64,000 nucleotides of DNA from the NCBI GenBank assembly GCA_949317995.1, contig OX439037.1, forward strand, positions 18,650,324 through 18,714,323, given 5' to 3'. How positions within the stretch are numbered: position 1 is the stretch's first letter; each line of letters opens with the position of its first letter. Shown one piece after another: positions 1-13,796 of this stretch. Both the position numbers and the translations under genes were made by a program. The notes beneath the pieces were generated by a model. It was not told where the DNA came from, did no database searches, and worked only from the letters and a program-made list of their open reading frames with translations. Source of the DNA: Acholoe squamosa (lineage: Eukaryota > Annelida > Polychaeta > Phyllodocida > Polynoidae).

Positions 1-186
1 TGGTGATTTAGGAGGGTGCATCAGAATTAGTGATGCACGATGTGCATCCAAATAGAATTCACCAACATAATCTTGAGACACCAAGATGAATCCTTAGAGA
101 ATTAAAAGAGTGTGAAACATTATTAGGCTATAGAGATCGTATCTTAGAAACATTGCCTTTTCTTTATAGGAAGCTCAGTTATACAT

Positions 187-342
187 CAGGGGCGTAGGAA
201 AAGGGGGGGGCAGGGGGGCCTGCCCCCCCCAAATGATGAGGAGATTCCCTATATAAGCCTATATAAAAATATAGCAGCCCCCCCCCCACAACTGAGACCT
301 CCGCCCCCCCCCCCCAATAAAGATTTCCTTCCTACGCCCCTG
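187..342. mobile_element. hAT-like MITE with 14 bp perfect terminal repeats and TACAT target duplication
   Basis: Ends are CAGGGGCGTAGGAA and its exact reverse complement. The flanking pentanucleotide TACAT occurs at 182-186 and again at 343-347. The CAG...CTG ends and short duplication fit non-autonomous hAT-type elements; families with 5 and 6 bp duplications are known in this superfamily. The interior is 156 bp in all, has several long C or G runs and no coding capacity. Confidence 0.85.
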
Positions 343-347
343 TACAT

Positions 348-1498
348 GCAGAGTAAAAGTAACTGTTGAGTAACCCCCTTCATGTATATCTAGTATTTGA
401 TATGTTAACAACTAATGGGGCAAGCCAACTGTTATGAAATATAGATAGGTACTTGAAATCTGTAGATCGATAAGAGCTACAGATATGGATCGATATCATC
501 AAACACGTCTAATATATAATTCACATTAAACATATATATCCAGGCACAAGTGTACACATCTATTGGTCTGTATAGTGCACTTAGATATAGCAGATAACAA
601 CTGATGATATAAGTCCTATAGACATCACCTATTGGACAACCACCTACATGTATATTCTATAGCAGTAACGCTATCAGTACCCGTGTCTACCTATAAGGAC
701 CCCCGCCACCTACAAGCCCACCCATACGCCCAGGGCCATAGGGCCACCCTTAAAAATATGTCCGTTTCCTGTCCAGAGGGTGGGATTTTTCAGACCCATG
801 AGGGAGGGGGAAAATTTTTTTAGGAAAATATTCTTATTTGTATGAATTTCAATAGGGGGACGGCTTGAATTTGTCATTACATTTTAAGATTTTGTGATTG
901 GAAACCCCTAGTTTCTTATGCTGAAGGCGAAAAAAAAATCTTTTTTCAGAACTCAGGAAAAAAAATTCCCATTCTCCCAAAAAGAAATCACCAGGCCTCT
1001 GGACAGGAAACGAACATATTTTTAAGGGTGGCCGAGGCCTATATGTATATGTATTTGTCTCTCTGAGTCTACGAGTGCGTGTTTGTATATATCTTGTCGC
1101 ATCGATCCTCTCCCTCCCCTTCCCCTGGCATAGCCGTGTCCGTGTGGACACTAGCAGGCCGGTAGGTCCTTTTTTCGATGGTATAGGGGGAAATAAATGG
1201 ACAATTGTTTTCATTTGGGGAAAAAAATAAAGGCATGGGCTTGTCTAGTCTCACAACCTCATTCCCTGATCATCCCACGGATTCCATCTTTGGTCGTATC
1301 AAGTAGGCCTATTGAAACAGCATTATAAATCGCTGTTCTCATGTTAATACTAGCAAGAGTTTGGGTTTGGATATCGTATATATGTGGTAAAGTAATCATG
1401 TCCATATGGCTCTCTTTATAGAGTACCAACATTACAAATACACTTGTGCAAATACAGGTATACACTGATCCTTTAAATTGAATTGTTAGTTATTTGAT

Positions 1499-1533
<35 letters not shown>

Positions 1534-3119
1534 AGTCACCTAGAAAAGGGAGACGTACGTTTAACGATCTGAGTTGCCTCGAAAGCTCTATTGTCTTTTC
1601 CAAAATCCCCCAGGAGATAAGATGCCTCAAATAGTCGTGTATTGGGACATCATGTCTACTAAGAAACACCAGCTTGGATTGCTTGGAGGCACTAGTGTAA
1701 GAATTATCTTACAAGACGGTCGTGGTGTCGTCTAGACCTAAGGCACCAGCAGCAACAGAGTGCCTATATGAGCCTACTGGTAGTCCCGGGCTGACAGACC
1801 AACACTAGACGTCCAGTCGGCCAGGTGATGGGGCCCAATGCGGAGTACACACCGTACAGGCCGCCCGGTAGGGGTCAGGGCTAGCGGCGTGGGCCGGCAC
1901 GGGGAGAACCCTGCATGGTGCTCGTGGTGCCACACACCGTGTGGAGAGCCCTGTACGGCGGAGGCTGGGGCTGGTGGCAGCAGCACGCGGCCACAGTATA
2001 CGGCGTATGGAGACGGAGGGACGGGGGGGGGGGGGGCATGGGGAGACACTGTCTTCAGGCCTAAGGGGCTGGGACCCGGGGGAGCGAGGTTTAGGCCTCG
2101 GGACCCTCCCGCCCAACGAGGATTGCAGATTCAAAATGCTGGAGGAAAAGTACCACAGGGGAGGGAGGGGTGACACCCCCCCCCCCCGCCCAGCCTACAG
2201 GGGTTACTGAGGGTAAGCACGGAGCCTGTCACAACTAAGGTGTATATGTACATTGTAGGAGGTGCAGATGGGGGGTGGATGGGGTTGACATAGACACACC
2301 ATATCACCAGGGTGTGGGGGTGGTTTGGGGCGGCAACCTCTGAGCATGTCACGATCTACTCAAACCTTGTGAGTGTACATGAACACCGTTGCAGAGCTGC
2401 TCGCATGCCTCTCCCCCCTACCCCCACTCCCTACCATGCCTTTCTATTCTATACCACCTCCACACACTTTACCATCTTCTCTCAACTCCACCTAGCCTAT
2501 CCACGTCACAACAGATAGTATTTTCTAGGCCTTGCTATCTCTAAGCCACGGATACAATTATGATGACTTGGAACACAAACTCCTGAATAAATTAATTTAC
2601 ACGTATGTCACAGGGAACCTTGTAGATCCTTCTTCGTTGATCCCCGACACTACCCACAACCAACAGTGACATAAGTGATGTATTCAGGTGTAAAGCTGAG
2701 TGTTTTTACGTGCTATTATACAGATCACAGGCCAAGTGTTGCCCCTACCCCTACCTCTATTATCGCCAGCCACCCTTATCAGTCCCCAGGTAAAGTTGGT
2801 GTTATCAGTCGTTGAGTGTGGCGTACTATCGTGAGCTGCTATCACCAGCCTGTCTACATCCACTAGTGTGTTGCCATGTACCCCACCCCCTCCAGCTCCC
2901 ACCATGCCGGCGTAGCTGTATATTGAGCTGCAGTATACAGGAATACCAGCACCAGGGTCTGAATATAGTAACACAGGCCTGGTATATGCTCCCTATGTGT
3001 CATGCTATCTGCCCCCTCCTGGAGGCACTATATAGGAGAGCTGTATATGTATGTATGTACCACCCTACAGGAGGCTGGCTGATATATGTAGACATGTATA
3101 CATAATACTGGGTTAGTAC
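348..3119. other. Non-coding stretch
   Basis: No gene is recognised. It includes a (TA)n tract at 1502-1531, G- and C-homopolymer runs near 2027 and 2184, and GC-richer sequence at 1800-2200 that keeps several overlapping frames open by composition only. Confidence 0.6.
1502..1531. repeat. (TA)n microsatellite
   Basis: About 15 uninterrupted TA dinucleotides. Confidence 0.95.
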
Positions 3120-3597
3120 CACTAAAGGAGTAATATACCACTATGTGTCTCATACACAGGCAGTGTGTGAGTAGTATACCACTATGTGTCTCATACACAG
3201 GCAGTGTGTGAGTAGTATACCACTATTTGTCTTATACACAGGCAGGGTGTGAGTAGTATACCACTATGTGCCTTATACACAGGCAGTGTGTGAGTAGTAT
3301 ACCACTATGTGTCTCATACACAGGCAGTGTGTGAGTAGTATACCACTATGTGTCTTATATACAGGCAGTGTGTTAGTATTATAACACCATGTGCCTCATT
3401 CACAAGCAGTGTGTGAGTGGTGTACCACCCTGGGCCTCATATACAGGCAGTGCGTAAATAGTATACCACTCTAGGCCTCATACACAAGGAGGGCGTGAGA
3501 AGTATACCACACTGGGCCTTATACACAGGCAGGGTGTGAGAAGTATACCACTATGTGCCCTATACACAGGCAGTGTGTGAGTAGTATACCACTATGT

Positions 3598-3959
3598 CGC
3601 AAGATCAAATTTGCTAGATGTAGATGTTTTTACCAAAAGAGCCCATACTATAGGGGCGTGTCGCTGTGGAACAAGTTAAACCACGAAGAGCAACATATTA
3701 CAAACAAATCTAGGTTTAAAGTGATTGCTAGAACATACAGTACACAAGATTAATTTGCTAAATGAATCAAAAGCAATCTCATGCCATGATACTAAATGTT
3801 CAATTGTCAATACATACTTGTATATAACTACGCATATGTAAACAATTCAGGTTCAATGTCTTTCACATATATTGTAATATATAAAGGCGCGACTGAGGTA
3901 CGCCGAAAAACGTTCTAGTTAGAACGAAAAGTACCGTAAAAAATACAAATACAAATACA
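3598..3959 (+). mobile_element. 5'-truncated non-LTR retrotransposon (LINE) inserted in the minisatellite
   Basis: Foreign sequence within the 41 bp array. The first part encodes the end of a reverse-transcriptase ORF2, including SPYYRGVSLWNKL, a C-terminal block (YRG...LWN.L) common to CR1/L2/Jockey-type ORF2 proteins, with a stop at 3751-3753. A 3' UTR of about 200 bp follows. It ends with a small perfect hairpin (CGTTCT, loop AGTT, AGAACG) and a tail of AAATAC repeats. The insertion is bounded by ATGT at 3594-3597 and 3960-3963, a short possible target duplication. The 5' truncation and repeat tail are expected of target-primed reverse transcription. Confidence 0.85.
3599..3753 (+). pseudogene. 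Reverse transcriptase ORF2 C-terminal remnant
   Basis: About 51 codons from the extreme C-terminus of a LINE ORF2, from RKIKFARCRCFYQ through a YRGVSLWNKLN block to the stop. The catalytic reverse-transcriptase and endonuclease domains are absent, so it is a dead fragment. It reads without a stop, so the copy is fairly young. The exact clade (CR1, L2 or a relative) cannot be assigned from so short a piece. Confidence 0.75.
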
Positions 3960-4975
3960 ATGTGCCCTATACACAGGCAGGGTGTGGGACGTATACCACT
4001 ATGTGCCTTATACACAGGCAGTGTGTGAGTAGTATACCACTCTGGGCCTTATGCACAGGCAGTGTGTGAGAAATATACCACTGTGTGTCTTATACACAGG
4101 CAGGGTGTGAGAAGTATACCTCTCTGGGCCTTATACACAGGCAGTGTGTGAGTAGTATACCACTATGTGCCTTATACACAGGCAGGGTGTGAGAAATATA
4201 CCACTGTGTGTCTTATACACAGGCAGGGTGTGGGAAGTATACTACTCTGGGCCTTATACACAGGCAGTGTGTGAGTAGTATACCACTATGTGCCTTATAC
4301 ACAGGCAGGGTGTGAGTAGTATACCACTATGTGCCTTATACACAGGCAGGGTGTGAGTAGTATACCACTATGTGCCTTATACACAGGCAGTGTGTGAGTA
4401 GTATACCACTATGTGCCTTATACACAGGCAGGGTGTGAGTAGTATACCACTATGTGCCCTACACACAGGCAGGGTGTGAGAAGTATACCACTATGTGTCT
4501 TATACACAGGCAGTGTGTGAGAAGTATACCACTATGTGTCTTATACACAGGCAGTGTGTGAGTAGTATACCACTATGTGTCTCATACACAGGCAGTGTGT
4601 GAGTAGTATACCACTATGTGCCCTATACACAGGCAGGGTGTGAGAAGTATATCACTATGTGCCTTATACACAGGCAGGGTGTGAGAAGTATATCACTATG
4701 TGCCTTATACACAGGCAGTGTGTGAGTAGTATACCACTATGTGCCTTATACACAGGCAGGGTGTGAGAAGTATATCACTATGTGCCTTATACACAGGTAG
4801 TGTGTGAGTAGTATACCACTATGTGCCTTATACACAGGTAGTGTGTGAGTAGTATACCACTATGTGCCTTATACACAGGCAGTGTGTGAGTAGTATACCA
4901 CTATGTGCCTTATACACAGGCAGTGTGTGAGAAGTATACCACTGTGTGTCTTATACACAGGAAGTCTGTTAGTAC

Positions 4976-5905
4976 TCTTTATCTTTTCTTTCAGACAGTG
5001 CATGGGTAATATGTGACTACCGGGTATATAACTTATACATGAGGAATACTATTAGTATTATAGAAGTCAGGAGTATACCAGTGGGTGGTTCTACACAGGC
5101 CTAGTGCAGGGTGAGTAGCCTTACATAAGGGTATGAACATGGGGTAGTAGGTCTGATGTAACCCTGGTGCACTTCAGCGCTTACTCCCATACACTGGTCC
5201 TACTCCACTGACAGGCTGGCCGTAAAGACACTAGCCACCCGCCCCTACCCCATTACACCCTGCTTGTAGGGGCTAATTGCGTTTGGCGGTACATAATGTA
5301 ATCTGTTAACTTGGCGTGGTCCTATGCAGAAATGCATATGGAGTGCACATGATTGCAGCAGTGGTGGTATAGTGATAGAATTAGGTTCTAGTTCAACCCA
5401 GATCTTGGACTGGATGTCAAGGCCTATGAGTATCAGAAATTGTCTATCCACTAAATGCTTGGATAAGATGCTCGCAATTGTTTGCACTCTCTACTATATG
5501 GGCCAAACTGAGGGAAGAGCGAGCCCCAATGCTCATCATACATGACCACTAGCCCTTAGCCATCTTAACATTAAACTAAGGAAGTTTAATGTGGGCATTA
5601 AAATCCATATTGCTGTTAACTACATGTATTCATGAGAGGAACTTACGGTTCACCTATTGTCATAAGTGATGACAAAAGTACCAAGACGGACAACAATATT
5701 TGGCAGATTTGTACAAAGAGCATTGTAATAATTGCCATGAAATGATTGTAGGCCATTTCCCTCATGTATCCCTTTATATTCGTTTCAAACCTTTAATGCC
5801 AACTTGATGCCTTTGGGGTTATGCTTTTGTGTCGGCATGGTGCTTCAATGCAGAGCTGGCGAGTATACCCACCAGTAGTCGATAAGGTAGGCATGGCCAA
5901 TCAAT
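4976..5905. other. Non-coding stretch
   Basis: No gene recognised. The sequence after the minisatellite keeps vague similarity to it up to about 5100. Around 5826-5870 there is a degenerate member of the dispersed GATGCA/CTGGCGAGT repeat family described in the findings. Confidence 0.5.
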
Positions 5906-6145
5906 CAGAGATGCCAGAGTTCCAGATTTTCTCTGATTCCAGAGGTTCAAAGGTGATATTTTACTACAAAAATAATAAGAAAAAAAAATTAAAATGAATA
6001 TTTTATAATTCTGATATTTCTTAAAGATACACCCAACCCATGATTAATTTTGAAGGTATTTGTCACTGATTAGGGTATAACCCCCCTTTTGAAGTGCCCC
6101 AAAATAATTTTCAGAGTTTCGCCAAATATCGAACTGACATCTCTG
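5906..6145. mobile_element. hAT-like MITE, 240 bp, ATCAAT target duplication
   Basis: Imperfect terminal inverted repeats begin CAGAGATGCCAG and end CTGACATCTCTG. The hexamer ATCAAT flanks the element at 5900-5905 and 6146-6151. CAG...CTG ends with a 6 bp duplication suit the hAT superfamily. The interior is AT-rich with no coding potential. Confidence 0.8.
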
Positions 6146-6774
6146 ATCAATGTAGCACATGCAGGTTGCTAAATAGAGAAGCATTCCTGGTATAATGCAT
6201 GGGGAAACTCTGCTACACTTAAAGGGTTAAGCACTGATAAAGAGCACTTACACAGACACACCACAGAGAGAATAATAACAGTCTGCTGACCTACAAGATG
6301 TATGCATCCGGAAAGTACTTATCTCTACATTAGGCCAGGCATTAGGTACAAGAGCAGTACCTAGAAATGGTAGGGTATTGTTAGGGAAAGAGGGAAACAT
6401 GGGTGTGTAGACCAGGGATGTAATACGTCTTTTGGCAGTAGTCACATCGCATACCAAGTATTACCCTGTATGTATGAGTGCTATCCATATGCAAGGTGTG
6501 AATGTGGATTGGGACTCAGGTTGGGGAGGTTTATCAAACCTTACATTACTCAGCACAGGAAAGCTATGGTTTTCTAAGCCAGTTCTGTGCCAAACCCTAA
6601 ATCCTCCCTCTCTGCTGCCAGCACCAATTGCTGCTACTCACACAGTGCCATATTTCAAGCCAGCCAGGTACACACTCTGCCTCGCCCAGCTCAATCTAAT
6701 GCCCATATTGCTCGTCATGGTGCATGAATACATTTCTGGTGAGTAGACTGACCAGGGCTGCAATCATGCATACA

Positions 6775-7001
6775 TACCGTAATCCCCCGCGTATAAGGCG
6801 CACCTCGCGTATAAGGCGCACCCTGAGTTGAGGAGAATGCTATAAGGCCCACCTGGGTCTTGATTTTTGAGGGTTTAGTACTTTTCTATAGTAAAAGTAC
6901 CCCGCTTATAAGACACACACCCTGCTTTGGGAGCTTCTATAAGGTGCAGTAGGGCTTTGATTTACGTATAAGACTCGCCTTATACGCGGGAGATTATGGT
7001 A
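6775..7001. mobile_element. MITE with CGCGTATAAGGCG terminal repeats (TA target)
   Basis: The left end TACCGTAATCCCCCGCGTAT is mirrored at the right end with about two mismatches over 26 bp. TA dinucleotides lie at each end, consistent with a TA-targeting (Tc1/mariner-type) element. Inside, several diverged copies of the GTATAAGGCGCACC word repeat in tandem, so the element is built partly from repeats of its own end. Confidence 0.75.
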
Positions 7002-10000
7002 ATTCCAATCCTACAGAGTTGATGCCCTCACAAAGGTTGGTATGAGTGTTACCCCAGTGTATGTCCATGTGATTCAGTTGGCCGTGTGACCACTGGGTGT
7101 ATGTCTGTATACAGGACGCTGTAGTAGATACAGTGCTGCCCCCTCCTGGTAAGATACAGAACCACACGAGAGATACCAAGACCCCCCATCACCCTGCTAC
7201 TCCATGTTCTATAAGTGCATAGAGATTGTCTCTTTAAATGCGGTATTGAACTACAACAATTGGCCATTATGATGTCTTTATACATTTCTGGTGGTTTTAC
7301 TCATCAGGTTTGCTTTGCTTATCATGTCAAACCTTTGGGTATTGATCAGAACCATCATGTCAGCATCCTGCATGAGTGAAGAACTGACGGGTTACTTAGT
7401 GTAATAAAGTACTGCTGTTCTCAAAGGGTCATACACAACCTTTTCACTCTATTTATTTAGGCAGTTTCCGTCATGCTCCGAGCAATGTGTGCACTGCCAG
7501 TCTCCCCTTACTCTCAGAAAACATGTTCTAAGCCAAATGTAAGCGAGATCCCCATAATGATAATAAGACTAAGCAGATTTATATGCGCTGCTTCGCACCA
7601 GAACTAGATCTGTCAGAAGGAAGTGGCATCCTTCCATGAAGGTACTGGATACCAAGTAGTACATACTGCTGCCAGCCAGTTCCAGGTACACATACAATAT
7701 TAGGATGTAAACATGGGCCCCGGGATCAGGCCCCTCAGTCCATACACGATCCATATTGCCCTTAGTCCATTGCTACCTTTCAGGATAGGGATGGAAGTGG
7801 TACACAATGCTTTAAGATATGACCAGTTACCTTAAGAATGCGATTATACAGCGCTCTACATGCAAGCATCACATGGACCCTACAGGGTTGATACATACTT
7901 GATTAGTTGACATGAAATCACACTTTTAGTGAGTCAGCCCTGCAGCATCAGTGCATCATGACAACCATGAAACCTTGACCTGAAGCCATCAAATGGACCT
8001 TAAAGGGGTACCTTACAGGTGTACTATGGGGGCAGGGGTAGGAAAATGTTATCGTATTGTAGCAGCTACACGGGGGTACCTGGCGACAAGTAAACCGATA
8101 AGATACCAGGGACTTGCAGTGCTAGGTCTTCTTTATTCTCCAGAAACAGGCCACCACTTTTATACCATCGATAGGCCGATATGGTGAATAGGAGACCCTG
8201 AGAGATGACACAGAAGCCTCCAGTTGTCACAATGTAATGAATTAGCTGTTATGCCCAGAACTCGGTGAAGACGCCGACTTTTTTCCTTACAAGTCGGTCA
8301 TGGGTAGTACATGGAAATGTCACTTGGCCCTAGGCCTGTTGTCATAGTAGTAGGCAGAAATGGACCCTGGGACCAGATACAAAGGTTCTTTGGTCCACAT
8401 TGAAACTGGACACCGTATTACACCGTACAGATCTATACTAATAAGTCTACGGCTGTCCAGGAAACCCTGAGCAGTACATATAAGCTGTACTACTTTGGAT
8501 TAGAAGGCGGACAGTGACCTTTTTCTCAGAGCTAAAGGGTAAGCTGGTAGTCTTTATAAGCAGGGTATCAGGGGCTTCACTACTATGGCTCATTCTGCCT
8601 CCACACAGAATTGTGTAGTATGCCCTTTTAGGTCTATCCAACTACCATGTACTGACATATGACTCACACCAACTCCAGCCACTGCCCCGTGCTCGGGGGT
8701 GTGTGATTAGCTGCCCCATGCCCTCTCACCATACTCCACCTACCCCCACCCAACCAGCCTACCTCACGCACCACAACGAGAGGTGGCAGCTACATCTACA
8801 GCCATGGGACATGTAGATAGGTGACATTGTGACACACAGAAGAACCAGCCTATATCCACTGGTCAATGTGTGAGCAAGCACAGCAATGTGTGAGCAATCA
8901 CAGAGAATTAAATAAGAGATGGCAATTTCTCCATTCTTTAATGAATCCCTGCTTTTCCCTGGAATTATTATGCATCGAATTCTGCTGGGAGACTCTTGTC
9001 TATCTGCAGTAGAATAATTCCCTACAGACAATTCACCAAATATCTGGAAATATCCTACTTAAATCAACCATAGATTGGCGTCTTTATGTGAGCCATGACT
9101 GTCTTTACAGACCTTTAGTAATGTTTGATATAATGCCCCCAGTGCCTTAAGCTAAGAGATCTCTGTATCAGGCATGTAATAAGGTACAGTAGGGAGGTGG
9201 GGACTGGTGTCTTGTATAGGTGAGAAGGTAATCTGTCTGTAGACGTCCAGGTGTGAGACTGACCTCGATCTGTCTCACTCCTCCAGGGTCTCCTCACCCT
9301 GTGCCATTCTCCCACCCACCATCCAAACACCCCCACCAATCACTTGTCCCTTCCCATCCTCCTAGACCTTTTCCACGACCGATTCTCATCAGTTCTGTTC
9401 CAAAGCTATCAGAAAATGATCAAATTTAAGAACATAATCAGATTTTATTTTATGTTACATATTTCTGGGATGATGTCGGAGAGTTGCATAATATGTTTTA
9501 GTAGGCCACCAAAGTATCACACTTGGGATAGACTTGGGAATGGCAATGTTTATGAATTTCCAAATTGTGCCTATAACGCAGAGCTTGAATATTCCAAGCA
9601 TTCAGTGAGACTGCAAAACTTTTATTGTCGGTGAGACCTTGGCCAAAATGATAAGGATCCTCCACACACTACCTAACTTCACCTCAGCCACTAGTGAGCT
9701 GTTGTAGAGGCGGAGAGAGCCTGTGGTGGTAAATAGGCAGTGCAGAGGACACCTCCTCCAGGGTGACACTACATTATGTATAATAGGCAGCTTAGCGGCC
9801 ACATGGTCAATTAAGGCCATAAAGGGAATATGGGGGACATTATTTGCTGACAGGGAATCCCCCATTCTCCTATACCCTCTAAATCTTTCTTTCAACCTAA
9901 CCCGGACCACCATGAATACATAATTATATCAATAGGCTTCTTTATAACCAAACCACCTTAGATATCATGAAGATACCATTGTGCTGAACCACCATAATTT

Positions 10001-12930
10001 GAGATATCCTTTATTACTCAAAACAACTATAGACCCCATATTGATCTAAATGGGCTGTTGTTTACCCGAACCCCTTGGAATATAAACATAAATGGGCTAC
10101 CATTTACCCAAATCGCCATAAAGTACAGATATAAAAATAGGCAACCATTTATTTACATTATCATAGATACAGATGAATGGCTACCATTTACCTCTTGCTT
10201 CTTCCTACATACCAGCTACGTCTCTCTTCCCCAATTGTCTGTAGCCAGTAATAGATGGTTCTTTTCTACCTCCTTCTGCTGTCCTTCCTTACAACAGCTT
10301 CATCAGTCGCCAACTCGTAAACCTCCCCCTACGTGCTCAACCACCCTCTCACCCACCCCTGGCCCCAACCCCTCACCCCTCACACCCCCAGCCCTAACCA
10401 CCAGCCCCTTACTCGATATTCATTATGAGATCTGTCCTGTCAAATTTACCTCCTGCAGTTCTGCCATTTGTTCTAACATGAGCCTGTTACCACAGAGCTC
10501 TCAGACCCACTATTCACCCCCTGTCTGTCGCAGTTAGCGCCCTCTCCATCTTAGGGACCCTTCTTAGTGACAATTAGAACACACAGTTCTATGGGAAAGG
10601 GGGCACCAATTGTTAAACCTTTCAACGATCGATGTCCCTTATTGATGGACCTTTTATGGCAGCCTATTTCTGTATGGTACTTTCAAATGAGGCTTTAATG
10701 TATTAGATTATCCAATGGAAAGATGGCCTTACTCGTCCTCACTATATCCACGTTAAAACCTAATACTGCAGAGTTGTAGGGAGATCAAGGAGCTTGTATC
10801 CTTGGGGAGATGTAGTAATGGGTGCATAACAGTACGAGGAAAGGATTCCATGGTACCTTTTAAACTACAGAAAAGGTGTAAGAAAAAATAAGAAAAAACT
10901 TAATTAAAAAGTAACATATTGTTTGCATATGGTTGTCCTCTACACAGGCAGTACAATTCCGAGGTCACTAGTGACAACGGTGTCAATACTGGTCACATGG
11001 TGTGTTTAACAAATGATGGTAGTATAAGCATAAATTAGGTTTATAGGCCCCGATACATCAATACTGAGTGATTACTGGATAACTGGGAGCTTGTCATTGA
11101 CAAAGATCGACACCAATTCTAGCTCAACTCCCAAAGGTACTGTAACAAATAGCTCCATTGCCTAATAATAATATGCCGCCCGGAGTGGGGCTCTTTCTTG
11201 ATTTCTGTACCACATGGCATTGGTATGCATATTTTGTTAGGGTTGGAAGGGGAATTACAAGGATGAAGCCCTTACCATACTTCAGTAAGTCCATGGAAAA
11301 AACCTTAACTTAACAAGCTTCAGCCACAGGAGATAGAGCTATGTCAAACCTTTAAGGTCCATGCCACTAGCTACTGCTGCCACCTACATCAGGCCTTAGT
11401 CACACCCCGGGGTTAGAGTCTGATATAGGCTATACTAGTCATGTCGATCTCCATGTAGTTACTGGCAGCTTGGTACCAGTGTGGTACAGTCTATACCTGC
11501 CATGTCAGCAGGTCAATCTTCATTTAGGCCCTGTCGGTAAGCAGGCTGGTACCAGCGTTGGAAAGAGATTAGTGTGATTGAAGAAGAAAATACTTTATTT
11601 TCCTTTAATCCTGATTTATCCCTACCCATAGTAGTCACAAATTCTGCTTTCCTAAGAAAGTATCAGGTACACTGTTACAGCCCTTACTATGGAAAACTAC
11701 GAGTTGGTCAACCAAGACTGCCAGAAGGGATCGGAGGGGATAGACTGAGCCCAGACTAAACGCCGGCTTGACATGGCTCTATCTCAGATGGCTGAAGGTT
11801 GTCACTGTATTGGAATGAAGTATATATTGTAAGGTAGCTTCTAACATTACTTTAGTGGTAACACTGTTTGTGTGGGTATCTAGCCTCTGGAGATTCTCAC
11901 AATTTTCTTGAGCTTCTGATTCATGATTTATGGCCCATCGAAGCATATTTGTATATTTGACATCAAAATAGAGGTTAGAATAGAAAGTAAAGACTGTAAA
12001 ACCAGGCATTTGCAAGAAGGAACTAGAAAGTATGCAGACTTCACCCTCGAAATACTGGATCTGCCACTACAAGACACATTTTAGAACTCACGGATTTGAA
12101 AAAGTTTCTATCCATCTTATTGGTGATTCGGCATTTTAAGGCGCAGCCCGCCCAGTGATATGCCCAACATGTTTTCTCAAAATGAAAACATATTTTCAAT
12201 TGTCTACGATGCACACAACTACAAGGAAATGCTGTGCCCACCGAAGTACCAAGGGCAGTAGACACAGGTATATATTTTCTTAATTTCTGACCTTGGTTCC
12301 ATCAACTGTCCTTTTATAGTACAATAGCGGGCATTAGTCATCTACAAATTGTCCTAGTGAGGAACAAGCCAGTAAAATAACAAACTGAGTACGCAAACAC
12401 TAAGACCCCTACAAGTTTGGTTGCTTGCAGGAAAGTTAAGATACTCAGAGCGGCTCGTGAATGTGTTTGGGATTGCCCCATGTATGACAGATGTAGTGGA
12501 GGGGGGGGGCACCCTGGAGGAGGGAGATGTAGGGTATGTCGGGGTGGCACGAGGAAGTGTCTTTACTCTGAACCCTCCGCCGGCTCCGGTATATTTCCTG
12601 GGCACTCTGTGTCCACATATCACAGTGGTCACCTGTTGAGGTGGGTCACTTTTATCTCTGTCCCTGTCTCAGTAGCATCCGCTAGGGTATATAGGGAAAT
12701 GGTCTATAAAGAATTGCCACAGTGGTACCCGGTAATTAGCATAGCCTATATTGTAGCACCAGTAAGGACACAAAGAGAATGCAGTGCGGTTAGAAGCTAG
12801 AAGAGTATTCTTTAAAAAAATATATATCTTTTTTTTTTTTTAATTTGGTTCAGAGAACCAGGTGGCAGAATGTTGTGGAAGACAATATGTAGATTGTGCT
12901 TGATGAGCAGGTTCTCTGACCCTCCCACAC
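7002..12930. other. Non-coding stretch
   Basis: No gene is supported. Short open frames overlap on both strands and none shows a recognisable domain. There are diverged copies of the dispersed ATGCATCATG/TTAAAGGGGT family at about 7930-8010, and a weak tandem repeat at 9930-10195 whose units contain GGCTACCATTTACC. Proline-, serine- and threonine-rich frames at about 10.3 kb reflect C-rich sequence only. Confidence 0.5.
9930..10195. repeat. Degenerate tandem repeat, about 40-50 bp units
   Basis: Four or five diverged units, each containing AATGGGCTACCATTTACCC or a variant followed by an AT-rich spacer. Copies are too diverged for an exact period. Confidence 0.5.
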
Positions 12931-12944
12931 GAACATGGCCACGG

Positions 12945-13012
12945 GGGGCGGCCATAGGTCAGACCCCCCGACTTCCGGTCACCCATAGGTCGGCCTCCTA
13001 CTTCCGGTGTCT
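12945..13012. promoter_or_regulatory. Candidate regulatory patch with two ETS-type motifs
   Basis: An imperfect tandem duplication of about 30 bp. Each half contains CCATAGGTC (12952 and 12983) followed by ACTTCCGGT (12971-12979 and 13000-13008). ACTTCCGGT is a full ETS-family consensus (complement ACCGGAAGT), often found in pairs at animal promoters. The patch is CpG-richer than its surroundings. No transcript start is visible, so promoter activity is an inference. It lies about 16.6 kb upstream of the first tomosyn exon seen. Confidence 0.35.
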
Positions 13013-13796
13013 GACAGACGACCTCAGATAAACAAGGGACGCCTGCCAGGGTGGTCCTACATCACCAGCCACATGGACGCCCCCCCCCCCCACCCGCACC
13101 TAGCAATGCACCCATCCTCACCCTTGCCCCTTATACCTAGTGGTCCTTCAGAGTCCTCGCGTCTGCATCTCCCCCTCAACCCTAAACTATAAGAATGATC
13201 TGTCCTTGTTGCGTTGATATGACAGAAGAGGATTTCTGTACATTTGCATAAGTTTAATCATCACCTCTTTGCTCCTCTTGAAAAGGTCACACAGTGTGGG
13301 TTCAATCTCCTCCCCTCTCCCGTCATCTACAGGTCTACACACAGCCCCCCCCCCCCCACCCCACCTCTCTCTCTTTCTACCACCAAATCACGCTAACAAT
13401 ACCATTCATAATAACCCATTGTCCCAACTAGTCTCTATCTCCAGCTATAGACATCCAACACTGTACATGTAGAGTTATTACCTGTACCAGTAAGCGCTCG
13501 TTCATCCAACATGCAGATTAGGTATTCTCTAGCCTAATCCAGGTGATATAGGTGATGGCGCTTGTCTCTATGAGATGGTATATGCCATCTCCTCGCCAGC
13601 CCTTGGTATGATTTACTGCTACAGCCCAGCCATATGTCGAGTTGGCCCTTCAGGGGCCACATGAGCACTCAGATGTGAATGAATCCTTACTGACTGTCAA
13701 AAATGATATCCCCAAATCACTGGTTGGTACCTCAAGATATAGAATTCTAACTTTCATACATGATGGGATAACGCCTTTTCCATCATCCAAGCGTGC

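Larger units (their letters stand above)
3120..4975. repeat. 41 bp minisatellite, about 36 copies
   Basis: Direct repeats of a 41 bp unit containing AGTATACCACTATGTG and TTATACACAGGCAG. Units differ at a few sites (GTGTGTGAG versus GGTGTGAG; CTATGTG versus CTCTGGG). Copies are most degenerate in the left part (3360-3530) and more uniform at 4260-4960, where local expansion appears recent. The array is interrupted by a LINE fragment at 3598-3959. Confidence 0.97.

Noticed and set aside
3120-4975. CRISPR-like regular repeats
   Set aside because: The whole 41 bp unit repeats with no unique spacers, and the genome is eukaryotic with spliced genes. It is a minisatellite; the same holds for the other arrays.
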